55,071 nucleotides of DNA from positions 1-55,071 of the forward strand of contig CALVLT010000012.1 of assembly GCA_944340905.1 (NCBI GenBank). Direction: 5' to 3'. The notes beneath the pieces are model-generated. The model had not been told where the DNA came from and made no database searches. It worked only from the letters and a program-made list of their open reading frames with translations. Numbering within the stretch: position 1 is the first letter of the stretch; each line of letters opens with the position of its first letter. The DNA comes from an uncultured Clostridia bacterium. Its GTDB lineage: Bacteria; Bacillota; Clostridia; Christensenellales; Borkfalkiaceae. The position numbers and the translations under genes were made by a program. Below, piece by piece: positions 8,163 through 17,458 of the stretch.

Positions 8163-9011
8163 ATGCAATGCACTCTCTGCCCCATCGCCTGCGGCGCAGA
8201 CCGCTCCGTGCGCGCGGGCGCATGCGGCGTGAAGGGGCTTACCGTCGCAAAATACTATCTGCATCCCTTTGAAGAGCCGCCTGTCTCCTACGCAAACGGC
8301 AGCGGAACGGTGTTCTTCGGCGGGTGTTCGCTGCGCTGCGTGTTCTGCCAGAACTACGAACTTTCGCGTGCAGTGCGCGGAAAAGAGGTGACACCCGCAC
8401 AGCTCGCGGACATCTTCCGCACGCTCGAAGAGATGGGTGCGGACAACGTCAACCTCGTCACGCCCGACCACGTATCCGACCTCATCGCCGAGGCGCTTTC
8501 CCTCTATAAGCCGCACATCCCCGTCGTGTACAATTCGGGGGGATACTGCAAGACGGACGCCCTGGAGCGCATCGCGCCCTACATCGACGTGTGGCTGCCC
8601 GATCTGAAGTTTTGCTCCCCCGACCTTGCCGAGCGCTACACGGGAAGGCGGGATTACTTCGACTATGCCTCGCGCGCCGTCGCCTTCATGGCGCAAAAGG
8701 GCGCCGTCTGGCAGGAGGGAAAGCTCCTATCGGGGCTTCTCGTGCGCCACCTTGTGATGCCCTCGTGTACCTCGGATTCGCTGCACGTGCTCGACTTTTT
8801 GCACCGCACCCTTCCCCCGCACACGCCCGTCTCCCTCATGCGGCAGTATACGCCCATGGGACACAGCGCCCTTCCCGAACTGCAGCGCACGCTGACCGCG
8901 CGGGAGTACCGCCGCGTGACGGACTATGCCCTCGCGCTCGGGTTCGACCCCCTGTACACGCAGGAAAAGGAGAGCGCGGGCAGGGCGTATATCCCCGATT
9001 GGGATTTCTGA
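8163..9011 (+). CDS. Radical SAM protein, PflA-like (COG1313 type)
   Basis: A 282-residue iron-sulfur enzyme resembling pyruvate-formate-lyase-activating-enzyme homologues. Near the N-terminus it has the Cys-rich opening CTLCPIACGADRSVRAGACG, and then the radical SAM triad as C-S-L-R-C-V-F-C. NSGGYCK and VWLPDLKF fit the SAM-binding strands of the barrel. The start is fixed by the family-typical N-terminus, although no Shine-Dalgarno precedes it, consistent with a leaderless message. The true substrate is unknown; no glycyl-radical partner lies nearby. Confidence 0.88.
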   Translation: MQCTLCPIACGADRSVRAGACGVKGLTVAKYYLHPFEEPPVSYANGSGTVFFGGCSLRCVFCQNYELSRAVRGKEVTPAQLADIFRTLEEMGADNVNLVTPDHVSDLIAEALSLYKPHIPVVYNSGGYCKTDALERIAPYIDVWLPDLKFCSPDLAERYTGRRDYFDYASRAVAFMAQKGAVWQEGKLLSGLLVRHLVMPSCTSDSLHVLDFLHRTLPPHTPVSLMRQYTPMGHSALPELQRTLTAREYRRVTDYALALGFDPLYTQEKESAGRAYIPDWDF

Positions 9012-9012
9012 G

Positions 9013-9132
9013 TCAGCGGGACAGCTCGTCGAGCAGGCGCACCAGGCGCTCGGTGAGCTTTGCGCACTCGTCGGGCGGCGCGCTCTTGAGCCGCTCGCGC
9101 AGCTGCTCCGCCCTTTTCAGTTTTGCATTCAT
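9013..9132 (-). CDS. Possible small helical protein (39 aa)
   Basis: A short reading frame of 39 residues beginning MNAKLKRAEQLRERLK and ending LVRLLDELSR. It is strongly amphipathic, Leu/Arg/Glu rich and likely helical. It fills the 150-nt gap between the radical SAM gene and the ABC-F gene on the opposite strand. I see no clear ribosome-binding site or promoter, so it may be chance. Confidence 0.3.
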   Translation of the reverse strand: MNAKLKRAEQLRERLKSAPPDECAKLTERLVRLLDELSR

Positions 9133-9162
9133 GCCCGCAGTTTGGGCAGAAAAGGAACAACT

Positions 9163-11010
9163 ATGCTCGTCACCTTTGAACACGTCACCTTCGGCTATGC
9201 AGGCGTCCCCGTCGTCAAGGACGTCAGTTTCACCATTCACGAACGGGAGCGCGTCGGCTTTCTCGGCGGCAACGGCGAAGGCAAAACGACCGTTCTCAGA
9301 CTTCTGACGGGAGAGCTGACGCCCGATGCGGGCAGCGTCGTCAAAAAGAACGGGCTCTCCTTGGGCTACCTTGAACAGAGCGGCGGGTTCACCTCCGATT
9401 CCACCGTGTACGGCGCGATGGAGGAACTGTTCGAGGAGGACAGGCAGCTCATCGCCCGCCTGCGCGAGACGGAACGGGCGATGGAACACGCCGACGAAGA
9501 GCAGATGCGCGTGCTCTCCGCGCGGGCGGAGAGCCTGACAAAGCGCATTGCGGCGCGCGATTCCTATCACTATGACGTGCGTATCCGCACCGTGCTGGGC
9601 GGCATGGGCTTTTCGCAGGTATACGCGCAAAAGGTGGCAACCATGTCCGGAGGCGAGCGCACCAAACTCAAATTGTGCCGCCTGCTGCTGGCGGAGCCGG
9701 AGCTGCTCGTTCTGGACGAACCCACCAACCACCTCGACACCTCCACCCTCTTCTGGCTGGAGGACTACCTCGCCTCCTACCGCGGCGCGCTGCTCGTCGT
9801 CTCACACGACCGCTACTTTCTCGACCGTCTCACCTCGCGCACGCTGGAGCTGGAGCGCGGCGTGCTGACCTCCTACAAGGGGAACTATTCCAAGTACCGC
9901 GTTCTGCGCGAAGAAAAGCGCAAGGAAGAGGAGCGCGCCTACGAGCGGCAGTGCGAGGAGATCGCCAAATTGCAGGACTTTGTTGACCGCCATATCGTGC
10001 GCGCGACGTCCGCCTCCGCCGCACAGAGCCGCGTCAAACAGCTCGAGCGCATGGAACTTGTGGAAAAGCCCGTTCCCCCCAAGCGGCCGCCCCGTTTTGC
10101 TTTTTCCTACGACGAACAGCCCTACGAATGCGTGCTGCGCGCCGAGCACTTCGACCTTGCGGCGGACGGAAAGGCGCTGCTCACGGACGCCTCGTTCACC
10201 CTCATGCGCGGGCAGAAGTGCGCGCTGCTGGGCGACAACGGAACGGGCAAGAGCACGCTCTTGAAATTTTTGCTCTCGGGCGATCCCCGCGTCCACATCG
10301 GACGGTACGTGCGCATCGGCTACTACGACCAGGAAAACGCCCTGCTCGACCCCGCCGACCGCGTGCTGGACGCCTTCTGGGGGGCGCACCGCTCCCTCTC
10401 GCAGACGCAGGCGCGCAGCCTGCAGGCGCAGGCGGGGCTGGACGCCGAGGACGTGGAAAAAAAGGTGGGCGAACTTTCGGGCGGTCTGAAGGCCAAGCTG
10501 GCGCTCGCCATGCTGGAGGCGGAGCGCGCCAACGTGCTCGTTCTGGACGAACCCACCAACCACCTCGACCTGCCCGCGCGCGAGGCGCTCGAGAGCGCGC
10601 TGCAGGCATTTTCGGGCACGGTGCTGTTCGTTTCACACGACCGCAGATTTACCGAGGCGGTCGCCACGAGCGTGATGCTCATCGAGGACAACCGCCTCAT
10701 TCCCTTCGAGGGCGGCTATCAGGCGTTCCTCGCGCACAAGCGGGCGCCCGCTCCCGCGCAGGAAAAAAAGCCCGCCGAGAACACGGGGTACCGCTCCAGG
10801 GAGGAGCGCGCCCGCGAGGCGCAAAAGCGCAGCCGCATCCGCGCCATCGAGCAGGAACTTGCCGCCCTCGAAGAGGAGGACGCGGCGCTGCAAGAAGAAC
10901 TTGCCGCCTGCGGCAGGGACTACCTGCGTGCGCAGGAGATCACGGCGCGACAGGCGCAGATCGCCGAACGGACGGAACAGCTCTACGAGGAATACGGCGA
11001 ACTGATCTGA
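9163..11010 (+). CDS. ABC-F family ATPase
   Basis: A 615-residue soluble ABC-F protein, a ribosome-associated translation factor family that includes Uup/YfmR/EttA and some antibiotic-resistance proteins. Two ATPase domains are joined by a linker: first Walker [10 protein letters not shown], signature [11 protein letters not shown] and [10 protein letters not shown]; second Walker [10 protein letters not shown], signature [11 protein letters not shown] and [10 protein letters not shown]. No transmembrane domain. The C-terminal 80 residues form a charged coiled coil ([15 protein letters not shown] to the end) like Uup/YfmR. A longer reading extends upstream, but AGGAAC precedes the ATG at 9163 and the protein starts there with [14 protein letters not shown]. 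Housekeeping versus resistance cannot be decided from sequence. Confidence 0.92.
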   Translation: MLVTFEHVTFGYAGVPVVKDVSFTIHERERVGFLGGNGEGKTTVLRLLTGELTPDAGSVVKKNGLSLGYLEQSGGFTSDSTVYGAMEELFEEDRQLIARLRETERAMEHADEEQMRVLSARAESLTKRIAARDSYHYDVRIRTVLGGMGFSQVYAQKVATMSGGERTKLKLCRLLLAEPELLVLDEPTNHLDTSTLFWLEDYLASYRGALLVVSHDRYFLDRLTSRTLELERGVLTSYKGNYSKYRVLREEKRKEEERAYERQCEEIAKLQDFVDRHIVRATSASAAQSRVKQLERMELVEKPVPPKRPPRFAFSYDEQPYECVLRAEHFDLAADGKALLTDASFTLMRGQKCALLGDNGTGKSTLLKFLLSGDPRVHIGRYVRIGYYDQENALLDPADRVLDAFWGAHRSLSQTQARSLQAQAGLDAEDVEKKVGELSGGLKAKLALAMLEAERANVLVLDEPTNHLDLPAREALESALQAFSGTVLFVSHDRRFTEAVATSVMLIEDNRLIPFEGGYQAFLAHKRAPAPAQEKKPAENTGYRSREERAREAQKRSRIRAIEQELAALEEEDAALQEELAACGRDYLRAQEITARQAQIAERTEQLYEEYGELI

Positions 11011-11039
11011 ACTGCACCGATTTGTCATAGACAAGCGTC

Positions 11040-11310
11040 AACACGGCGGTTTTTCCTTTGTACTGCCAAGAAAGGTGGACGCACAGCGGACGGATGAGGG
11101 GTAAAAGCAATCCCCCCGTCGCTGCGCGCCCCCCTTAAAGCCCTGCGGGCGTTAAGGGGGGATGTCCGAAGGACAGGGGGGATTCTGCATTCTGCGAGGG
11201 GATTCTTACAGCGGCTGCGCCTTGTGCGCTGCATCGTCAAAATACTCCCGCAAGCGGGTATTTTTCCTCGCATCGGCCGCTACGGGCTGCGCCCTCCGCT
11301 CTGAATGACA
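11040..11310. repeat. Dispersed intergenic repeat, copy A
   Basis: Fills most of the 430-nt gap between the ABC-F gene and hsp20. It contains GGTGGACGCACAGCGGACGG (from 11074), nearly identical to 20141-20167. It also has a CCCCCCTTAA...TTAAGGGGGG hairpin (11129-11161) and a GCGAGGGGATTCTTAC...GGGTATTTTTCCTCGCATCGG block that recurs at 24250-24366. No credible reading frame. It looks like a non-coding mobile-type intergenic repeat. Confidence 0.75.
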
Positions 11311-11357
11311 TGTGGCTAAGCTTTTATCGCAAAAACACGGCACGCCCACCGATTGCA

Positions 11358-11391
11358 CAAAAAAAGACCCCGCGCGGTTGACGCGGAGTCC
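11358..11391 (-). terminator. Terminator of hsp20
   Basis: GACCCCGCG (11366-11374) pairs with CGCGGAGTC (11382-11390) with one mismatch. On the minus strand it is followed by seven T. Confidence 0.75.
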
Positions 11392-11439
11392 TGAAATGTT
11401 GCGAACGTATCGGTCTTTTCCGACCGAGCGCCCCATCCA

Positions 11440-11859
11440 TCATTCGATGGAGATGGACTTGGAAGTGATTTTCTTCGGTTCTTCCTTGGGCACGGTAAGC
11501 TCCAGCATACCGTTCTCGTACCTTGCCTTGACATTCTCCTCCTGCACCTTGTCGCCGACATAGTAGCTCCTCTGGCAGGATACGCGGCATTCCTTGCGCA
11601 GGTACTTCGGACTGTCCTTGCCCTCTTCCTGCGTCTCGTTCTTCTCGGCGCTGACGGTCAGATACCCGTTCTCCAGCGACACTTTGATCTCTTCCTTCTT
11701 GAACCCGGGCATCTCAATGGAGTGCTGATATTCTTTATCCGTTTCCCTGATATCCGTCCTCATGCTGTCGAGCTGTTCATCGTAGAACATGGGTTTGAAG
11801 AAGTCCTCGAACACGTCGAACAAATCTCCTGAATTTCTCTTCTGCAAATAGGCTTTCAT
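11440..11859 (-). CDS. Small heat-shock protein, Hsp20/alpha-crystallin family
   Basis: A 139-residue ATP-independent holdase chaperone. The alpha-crystallin domain runs from about residue 35 to the end: IEMPGFKKEEIKVSLENGYLTVSAEK covers the first strands, and the A-x-x-x-N-G-x-L signature appears as ARYENGMLELTVPK. The I-x-I-like C-terminal anchor is ISIE. The longer ATG-initiated reading adds 13 residues, but AAAGGAGAAAAAG before the ATG at 11859 marks the real start. The upstream -10 is TATAAT at 11902-11907; I see no CIRCE element. Confidence 0.93.
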   Translation of the reverse strand: MKAYLQKRNSGDLFDVFEDFFKPMFYDEQLDSMRTDIRETDKEYQHSIEMPGFKKEEIKVSLENGYLTVSAEKNETQEEGKDSPKYLRKECRVSCQRSYYVGDKVQEENVKARYENGMLELTVPKEEPKKITSKSISIE

Positions 11860-11963
11860 ATCTTTTTCTCCTTTGGAGCCTCCCCTTTCGGAGGTCACTT
11901 ATATTATACCTCGTCCCGAACGCGGTTAAACAAAAAACAAACGAATTTTCGGAGGAAATTTTT

Positions 11964-12740
11964 ATGTCTCACAAAAAAATCGCCATCGTGACGGGCGCAT
12001 CGTCGGGCATCGGAAAACTGCTTGCCGAAGGGCTGCCCGCGCGCTATGCCCTTGACGAGCTGTGGCTCGTTGCCCGCAGCGAGGACAGGCTGCTCGCCCT
12101 CGGACAGAAGCTCTCCGTTCCCGTGCGCGCGCTCGCGCTCGATCTGACGAAGGAGGAGAGCATCGCCCGCCTCAAGGCGCTGCTCAGCGAGGAGATGCCG
12201 GACGTGCGCATTCTGATCAATGCGAGCGGCTACGGAAAGTTCGAGCGGTTCGACCGCATCGGCGAAGAAGATGCGGCGGGTATGGCGGACCTCAACTGCC
12301 GCGCGCTCACCCTGGTCATGCACGCCGCACTCCCCCATTGCAGCGAGGGCAGCATGATCGTGAACATTGCGAGCGTGGCTGCCTTCCAGCCCGTGCCCTT
12401 CGGCGCGGAATATGCCGCCACCAAGGCATATGTTCTGGCGCTCTCGCGCGCCGTCAATCTGGAACTGCGCCCGAGAGGGGTGCGCGTTCTGGCGGTGTGC
12501 CCCTATTGGACAAAGACGGCATTTTTCGATCGCGCCAACAGGGAGAGCGTCATCACGCACTTTGACTGCATGTACGACCCCGCCTTCATCGCCAAAAAGA
12601 CGTTCCTGGCGATGAAACGCAAAAAGGACTACGTGGTGCCCGGCTTTGTTGCCAAGGCAACGCACGCGCTCACCAAACTGCTCCCCCACTCCCTCGTCAT
12701 GCGCGTATTCCTCGCGCAGCAGAAGCTGAAAAACAAGTGA
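11964..12740 (+). CDS. SDR family NAD(P)-dependent oxidoreductase
   Basis: A 258-residue short-chain dehydrogenase/reductase. Cofactor motif TGASSGIG is near the N-terminus, NASG corresponds to the NNAG structural motif, the catalytic Ser lies in NIASVAAF, and the YxxxK pair is YAATK. The C-terminal region is rich in basic and hydrophobic residues (KATHALTKLLPHSLVMRVFL) and could lie on a membrane, as in DltE/YqjQ-type SDRs. Start supported by GGAGG. It is divergent from hsp20 and followed 53 nt later by a small membrane protein gene. Substrate unknown. Confidence 0.9.
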   Translation: MSHKKIAIVTGASSGIGKLLAEGLPARYALDELWLVARSEDRLLALGQKLSVPVRALALDLTKEESIARLKALLSEEMPDVRILINASGYGKFERFDRIGEEDAAGMADLNCRALTLVMHAALPHCSEGSMIVNIASVAAFQPVPFGAEYAATKAYVLALSRAVNLELRPRGVRVLAVCPYWTKTAFFDRANRESVITHFDCMYDPAFIAKKTFLAMKRKKDYVVPGFVAKATHALTKLLPHSLVMRVFLAQQKLKNK

Positions 12741-12793
12741 TCGCCGCATCTGCACAATGCTCTTCAATCCAAAAACAATTTAACGGAGAAAAT

Positions 12794-13321
12794 ATGATGT
12801 TCGATAAGAATGACAGACTTCTTTTGATCGCGAAACTTGTTTTGAATATCATTGCGATTTTGTGCATCATAACCGGAGTCATTGTCGGGATCGTCCTGAT
12901 CGCAATACAAGACGGCGCCTTTTGGACAATCGGACTGACAATTCTTCTGTGTGTTCCGATCTTAGCGGCGATCGGCTGGCTTTTTTTGCGCCTTTGGCTC
13001 AATTATTTATGTGACGTAAAATTAATCCGCAATAAACTTTATGGCAATGACAATCACATGTTGAATGACTTCATTGCGGAAACGCCTTCGGAAAAATCCC
13101 CGCGATCCAACAAAAATACCCCGATAAAGCCGAAATCCCCCAAAAACGACAGAGATATCGATGATAAAATCATCGACATGATAAAGCGCGAATTGGAAGG
13201 CTGTCAAACCGATGTCGAGCGCATACAAAAGCTGAAATCTTTGCTTGATCAAAATAAAATCACCCAAGAAGAATTTGACCGGGCAAGCGCAAAGCTGTTC
13301 AATTACTACGAAAATTTTTAA
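12794..13321 (+). CDS. Small membrane protein with SHOCT-like C-terminus
   Basis: A 175-residue protein with two transmembrane helices (about residues 10-35 and 45-70) and a polar linker. The C-terminal segment, RIQKLKSLLDQNKITQEEFDRASAKL, matches the SHOCT pattern (leucine, a gap, then I-T-x-E-E-F). SHOCT modules are thought to be oligomerisation helices at protein ends. The start is the ATG preceded by ACGGAGAAAAT; a longer frame overlapping the SDR gene is less likely. The base composition is visibly more A+T rich than neighbouring genes, a possible sign of recent acquisition. Function unknown. Confidence 0.75.
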   Translation: MMFDKNDRLLLIAKLVLNIIAILCIITGVIVGIVLIAIQDGAFWTIGLTILLCVPILAAIGWLFLRLWLNYLCDVKLIRNKLYGNDNHMLNDFIAETPSEKSPRSNKNTPIKPKSPKNDRDIDDKIIDMIKRELEGCQTDVERIQKLKSLLDQNKITQEEFDRASAKLFNYYENF

Positions 13322-13339
13322 TAAAAGCCTATCAAACAG

Positions 13340-13367
13340 AAAAGGTCCCGCTGCGGCGGGACCTTTT
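13340..13367. terminator. Bidirectional terminator
   Basis: A perfect 12-bp stem (AAAAGGTCCCGC, 13340-13351, with 13356-13367) sits between the convergent SHOCT-like and arabinofuranosidase genes. It has A and T runs at its ends. Confidence 0.85.
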
Positions 13368-13369
13368 GG

Positions 13370-15298
13370 TTATTTGCGGAACACAAGCACTGAAAAACTG
13401 TGCGGCGGAAGCTGCGCCGTGCGCGCCGCCGTGGGAGCGACCTCCACGGGCACGAGCTTTTCGGGCTCTTCGGGAGAATTGAAGTCCCCGGGCTCTCCCG
13501 CCATCCGGACGATGCGCAGCATCTCTCCGAAGTCGAAGTCTGCCTCGACCTCCGCCTCGACGGCCGTATCCGTCGCGTTGACCGCCTTGACGTAGGTCAG
13601 ATCGCCCGAAGAGGTCGCCGACACGTAGACGCCCGCGCCGTCCGCCTTGGTCTTATAGGATACCTCGCCCGTCAGCAGCGAGTACATCTTCTGCACATGG
13701 TAGTTTGCCGAACCGAACGCATGCTTTGCGTCGAACCAGATGAGATCGGGGCTCCACTGCGCATAGCCGATGCGCGCGAGGAGCGGCGCGTATGACTTCA
13801 TGACCACCACGTCGGCATTGCGCTCCATGCCCGTCATGAAGGCGGCCTCGGCAAGCGCGCCCTCCCAGACGTTGGCCTCGGGCGAGAGCCTGCCCGCAAT
13901 CCCCTCGACATGGGCAGCATATTCCCCCGCATAAACCTTACCCGCGCGGGGATATTGGTCGTACATATCGGCATGTTCATACAGCCACTGCGGTGGAACA
14001 TAAAAGTGCTCGTCCGAGGCATAGACGAAATTTTCATCCTTTTGCAGGTTTTTCAGCGTCCATGCCCATGCCTCCTTATTGCGCGGCGTTCCCACGTCCG
14101 GCCCCACCGTGCCGATGACTTTGATGTCGGGATATTTTTCACGCACGCGCGCGGAGAACAGCTCAAAGCGACGGTAGAAATCGCTCTCGGGCGTCTGCCA
14201 CTGCTCGTTTCCCAGCCCCAGATATTCGAGGCCGAACGGCTCGGGATGTCCCATCTCGGCGCGCACCCTGCCCCAGACGGTGTCCCTGCCGCCGTTGGCA
14301 AATTCCACGACGTCGAGCGCCTCCTGAATGTATGTCTCAAGTTCGGGGTCGTCCACCCCCACCGCCTCCTTTGACATGTACTGGCAGGCGATGCCCAGCC
14401 CCACGACGGGCAGCGGCTTTGCCCCCAGATATTCGCACAGCAGGAAATATTCATAGTAGCCCACGCCCAGCGTCTGCCCGTAATGGGAGAACTGCGAACG
14501 GAAGTCCCCCTCCGCCCCCGCGCCGTGGATCGCCCAGCGGTTCCAGTTCTGCCTTCTGCGCTCGGGCTGTCCCACCGAATTTTTCCATTGGTAGCGGTTG
14601 GCGAGCGTGTTGCCCTCCACGACGCAGCCGCCCGGGAAACGCACAAACCCGGGGCGCAGCTCCTTGAGCAGGACGGCGAGGTCGCGGCGGAAGATGCCGT
14701 AGACCGCGCTGTCCGGAATGAGCGAAAAATTGTCGATGTGCACCGCGCCCGCCCGCTCCAGGATAAAGCGGAACTGCGCGCCCTCGCACGCCGCTTTTGC
14801 GCGCACGCGGAAGGAATACCTGTGCCATTTTCCGTCCGCACGCGGCTTGCACTTCACCTCGAACACCGCGCCGTCCTGCGCATAGACGCCCGCGCGGACG
14901 CCGCCGCGGTAATCGTACGAGCGAACCCAGAAGGAGAGCCTGAGCGTCTCCCCCTTGCGCAGGAAGATGCCCTGATAGGCGCGGTTGGAGACGCCGCACC
15001 CCTCCCGCTGCGTGACGACGCGCAGATAGTGCGGGTTCTCCGAAAAGAGCGCGCGGTCGTCCTTGACCTTGAGCGCCACGGGCGCGCCCGCGGGAAAGAC
15101 GTCCCACGCATAGCTCCCGTCGGGCGTCACAATGTATTCGCCGATGCGCCCGTGCACATCCTTCGCCTCGAAGTTGCGGTTCTCGAGCAGCTCGGCATAC
15201 AGCCCGCCGTCCAGCGCATAGTTGATATCTTCAAAAAAGATGCCCGTGCTGCCGCTGTAAACGGGCACGCTGCCTTCCTTGGAAATGGTGATCTTCAT
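13370..15298 (-). CDS. Alpha-L-arabinofuranosidase, GH51 family
   Basis: A 642-residue glycoside hydrolase that releases terminal arabinofuranose from arabinoxylan or arabinan oligosaccharides. It opens with the GH51 phrase YSGSTGIFFEDINYALDGGLYAELLENRNFE. A carbohydrate-binding-like beta domain follows, then the barrel with the acid/base Glu in YLGLGNEQW and the nucleophile Glu in VYAGEYAAHV. The C-terminal beta domain ends with PHSFSVLVFR. No signal peptide, so it probably acts in the cytosol on imported oligosaccharides. The start is the ATG after AGAGGAGAAG; the eight-residue longer reading begins inside the promoter region. No sugar transporter lies next to it. Confidence 0.93.
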   Translation of the reverse strand: MKITISKEGSVPVYSGSTGIFFEDINYALDGGLYAELLENRNFEAKDVHGRIGEYIVTPDGSYAWDVFPAGAPVALKVKDDRALFSENPHYLRVVTQREGCGVSNRAYQGIFLRKGETLRLSFWVRSYDYRGGVRAGVYAQDGAVFEVKCKPRADGKWHRYSFRVRAKAACEGAQFRFILERAGAVHIDNFSLIPDSAVYGIFRRDLAVLLKELRPGFVRFPGGCVVEGNTLANRYQWKNSVGQPERRRQNWNRWAIHGAGAEGDFRSQFSHYGQTLGVGYYEYFLLCEYLGAKPLPVVGLGIACQYMSKEAVGVDDPELETYIQEALDVVEFANGGRDTVWGRVRAEMGHPEPFGLEYLGLGNEQWQTPESDFYRRFELFSARVREKYPDIKVIGTVGPDVGTPRNKEAWAWTLKNLQKDENFVYASDEHFYVPPQWLYEHADMYDQYPRAGKVYAGEYAAHVEGIAGRLSPEANVWEGALAEAAFMTGMERNADVVVMKSYAPLLARIGYAQWSPDLIWFDAKHAFGSANYHVQKMYSLLTGEVSYKTKADGAGVYVSATSSGDLTYVKAVNATDTAVEAEVEADFDFGEMLRIVRMAGEPGDFNSPEEPEKLVPVEVAPTAARTAQLPPHSFSVLVFRK

Positions 15299-15330
15299 GT
15301 TCTTCTCCTCTTCTGCCATCATTATAGCAC

Positions 15331-15367
15331 AAAAAATCCCGCAGGAAAAGTCCCTGCGGGATTTTTT
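15331..15367. terminator. Bidirectional terminator downstream of the sensor kinase
   Basis: A 15-bp stem pairs AAAAAATCCCGCAGG (15331-15345) with its complement ending near 15367. It ends the minus-strand kinase transcript. The -10 of the arabinofuranosidase gene (TATAAT, minus strand) lies just beyond. Confidence 0.85.
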
Positions 15368-15381
15368 TCGGAAAAATGTCC

Positions 15382-16755
15382 CTATTTTTGCGCGCCGTCC
15401 CCCTCATTTTGTACAAATCCGATGCGGAAGGTGCTGCCCGCGCCCTCCTTGCTCTCCACGGTGAGTGCCCAGCCCTGTTTCCTGCACAGCTTTTTTACGA
15501 CGGAAAGCCCCAGCCCGAAGCCGCCGTTCTTGCCGTTGTGCGACTTGTCCACCGTAAAGAATCTGTCGAAGATGCGCTCGAGGTTCTCCTCGGAGATGCC
15601 GATGCCCGTATCGGACACGGTGAATTCCTCCTGTGTGAGCAGGACGCTCACGCTTCCGCCCTCGCGATTGTAGCGGATGGCGTTGCGGATGATGTTGCCG
15701 AAAATTTCCGTCACGCGCTCCTGCCTGCTCATGAGCAGAACGCCGTCCTTGATCTCAGAGAGCAGCACCACCTTTTTCTCGCGGAATTCGGGGGTGAGGG
15801 CGGCGAGCGTCTCGCGCGCGATGCGGGAGGCGTCCACCTCGTAGACGGGCAGGTCGTCACTGTCGATCTCGCTGTAGTTGATGATGGACGCGACGAGGCT
15901 CTGCAGTCGCTCGCTCTGCGTGAGAATGGTCTGCGCCGCGCGCTGCGCGCGCTCCCCCTCCAGAGCGCCCGAGGCGAGCAGTTCGGCAAAGCCGCGGATG
16001 GAGGTGAGCGGCGTATTCATTTCATGCGTGACGTTGGCAATAAATTCGTCTTTGGACCGCTGCGCCCGCACCACCTGTTCGCGCTCCTCCGCGATCTCGC
16101 GCACGCGCTGTTCGGCGTCCTCGTTCATGCGGTTGATGAGCTGCGCGAAGGGTCTGAGCTCCTCGACCGCGGGCTGCACGCGCTGCTTGCTTGCCGCATC
16201 GCGGGCGAGCTGTTCGAGCGGCCTTAAAATGAACCCCGTAGAGAGGTAGGACAGCAGCAGGCAGAAGAGAGCGTCCGCCACGAGAAAGATCGCCACGGCG
16301 GGCAGCGCGTCCAGATAGATGCTCCACATGGACTGCGTGCGCTCGGCAACGCGCACGAGGTACCCGTCAAAGCGCCTGCAGTAGTACATGAAGGTGTCCC
16401 CCAGCGTCTGCGAAGATCGCACGTCGAACCCCTCGCCCGAGGAGATCGCCGCCTGTACTTCGGGGCGCAGGGCGCGCGAAGCCTCGTCCTCATCCTCCGA
16501 ATCGGCAATAAAATCCCCTTCCGCCGTCAGGAAAGTGACGCGCGCGCCGCCCAGCGCCTCGGAGAGCTGCCGCGCATAGTCCGCATCCAGCATATCTGCG
16601 GTGAGCGTCCCGTCGAACGCCGCCATGTAGGCGCGCAGATAGCGCTGCGAATAGGCAACGTTGTTGTCGTAATAGATCTGCGCGGAGATGACGGAAAAGA
16701 CGATGAGCGCGATCGCCGTGATCGCAAACCCCATCCACATAATGCGTTTTTTCAT
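15382..16755 (-). CDS. Sensor histidine kinase (PhoR-like)
   Basis: A 457-residue membrane sensor kinase. TM1 covers about residues 7-28, an extracytoplasmic sensor region runs to about 145, TM2 lies near 148-172, and a HAMP-like segment follows. The H-box is FIANVTHEMNTPLTSIRGFA with the phosphorylated His. N-box NIIRNAIRYNREGG, G1 VSDTGIGI, F-box and G2 GGFGLGLSVVK complete the ATPase domain. It lies 48 nt after the response regulator, but a terminator-like hairpin separates them, which may lower its dose. Position next to nptA and the pst genes suggests phosphate sensing; the ligand is not visible. Confidence 0.92.
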   Translation of the reverse strand: MKKRIMWMGFAITAIALIVFSVISAQIYYDNNVAYSQRYLRAYMAAFDGTLTADMLDADYARQLSEALGGARVTFLTAEGDFIADSEDEDEASRALRPEVQAAISSGEGFDVRSSQTLGDTFMYYCRRFDGYLVRVAERTQSMWSIYLDALPAVAIFLVADALFCLLLSYLSTGFILRPLEQLARDAASKQRVQPAVEELRPFAQLINRMNEDAEQRVREIAEEREQVVRAQRSKDEFIANVTHEMNTPLTSIRGFAELLASGALEGERAQRAAQTILTQSERLQSLVASIINYSEIDSDDLPVYEVDASRIARETLAALTPEFREKKVVLLSEIKDGVLLMSRQERVTEIFGNIIRNAIRYNREGGSVSVLLTQEEFTVSDTGIGISEENLERIFDRFFTVDKSHNGKNGGFGLGLSVVKKLCRKQGWALTVESKEGAGSTFRIGFVQNEGDGAQK

Positions 16756-16775
16756 GATACCCCTTCGCCTGTGAC

Positions 16776-16797
16776 AAAAAGGGGGCGCCTCGCCCCC
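16776..16797 (-). terminator. Terminator/attenuator between response regulator and kinase
   Basis: GGGGGCG (16781-16787) pairs with CGCCCCC (16791-16797) around a 3-nt loop. In the minus-strand transcript this is followed by TTTTT. It lies between the stop of the regulator and the start of its kinase. Confidence 0.7.
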
Positions 16798-16803
16798 GTT
16801 CGT

Positions 16804-17454
16804 TCAGTCCGCAATGAACTTATACCCCACGCCGAACACCGTTTCAAAGTTCAGCCCGAGCTTTCTCAGACGCGCCACGTGATTGTCGAGCGTGCGCGTC
16901 TCGCCGCCGTCATATCCCCACACGTCGGAGAGAATGGTCTCGCGCGGGAGCACCTTCCCCTCGTTGAGCATGAAGTACCGGAGCAGCTGAAATTCCTTGT
17001 TGCTCAGGTCAAGCTCCTTGCCGCGGTAGTAGACCGCCATATTTTCGGCATTCATGACCAGCTGCCCCGTGCGCAGCTGGTTGGTCTTGTGGATGCGCCG
17101 GAGCGCCGCATTCACGCGCGCAATGAGTTCGAGCACCCCGAAGGGCTTGGCGATATAATCGTCCGCGCCCGCATTCAGCCCCTTGACCTTGTCCGTCTCC
17201 TTGCCGAGCGCCGAGAGCATGATGACGCACAGCGCGGGATAGCGCGCCTTGAGCCGTTCGAGCACTTCCAGCCCGTTGCCGTCCGAGAGCATGATGTCGA
17301 GCAGCACCACGTCGGGCAGGTGCTCCTCGATGGCGGCGGAAAACGCCTTCACCGTGGTGAACGTGCGGCAGCTGATGCTGTGCATATCCAGTGTGCATTG
17401 GACGAGATCGCAGATGCTCTCGTCGTCCTCGAGTAAATAGACCTGTTCGTTCAT
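16804..17454 (-). CDS. OmpR/PhoB-family response regulator
   Basis: A 216-residue two-component regulator. The receiver domain has the acidic pair EDDE near residue 9, the phospho-accepting Asp in VVLLDIMLSDGNG, the switch Ser in MLSA and Lys in IAKPFG. The DNA-binding winged helix spans about residues 120-216, with SNKEFQLLRYFMLNEGKVLPRE and the recognition segment ETRTLDNHVARLRKKLG-like TLDNHVARLRKLG. Only 4 nt separate it from the nptA stop, so they are one operon. The likely partner is the downstream kinase. It is the candidate activator of the PHO-box-like sites upstream of pstS, by inference. Confidence 0.94.
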   Translation of the reverse strand: MNEQVYLLEDDESICDLVQCTLDMHSISCRTFTTVKAFSAAIEEHLPDVVLLDIMLSDGNGLEVLERLKARYPALCVIMLSALGKETDKVKGLNAGADDYIAKPFGVLELIARVNAALRRIHKTNQLRTGQLVMNAENMAVYYRGKELDLSNKEFQLLRYFMLNEGKVLPRETILSDVWGYDGGETRTLDNHVARLRKLGLNFETVFGVGYKFIAD

Positions 17455-17458
17455 ATGT

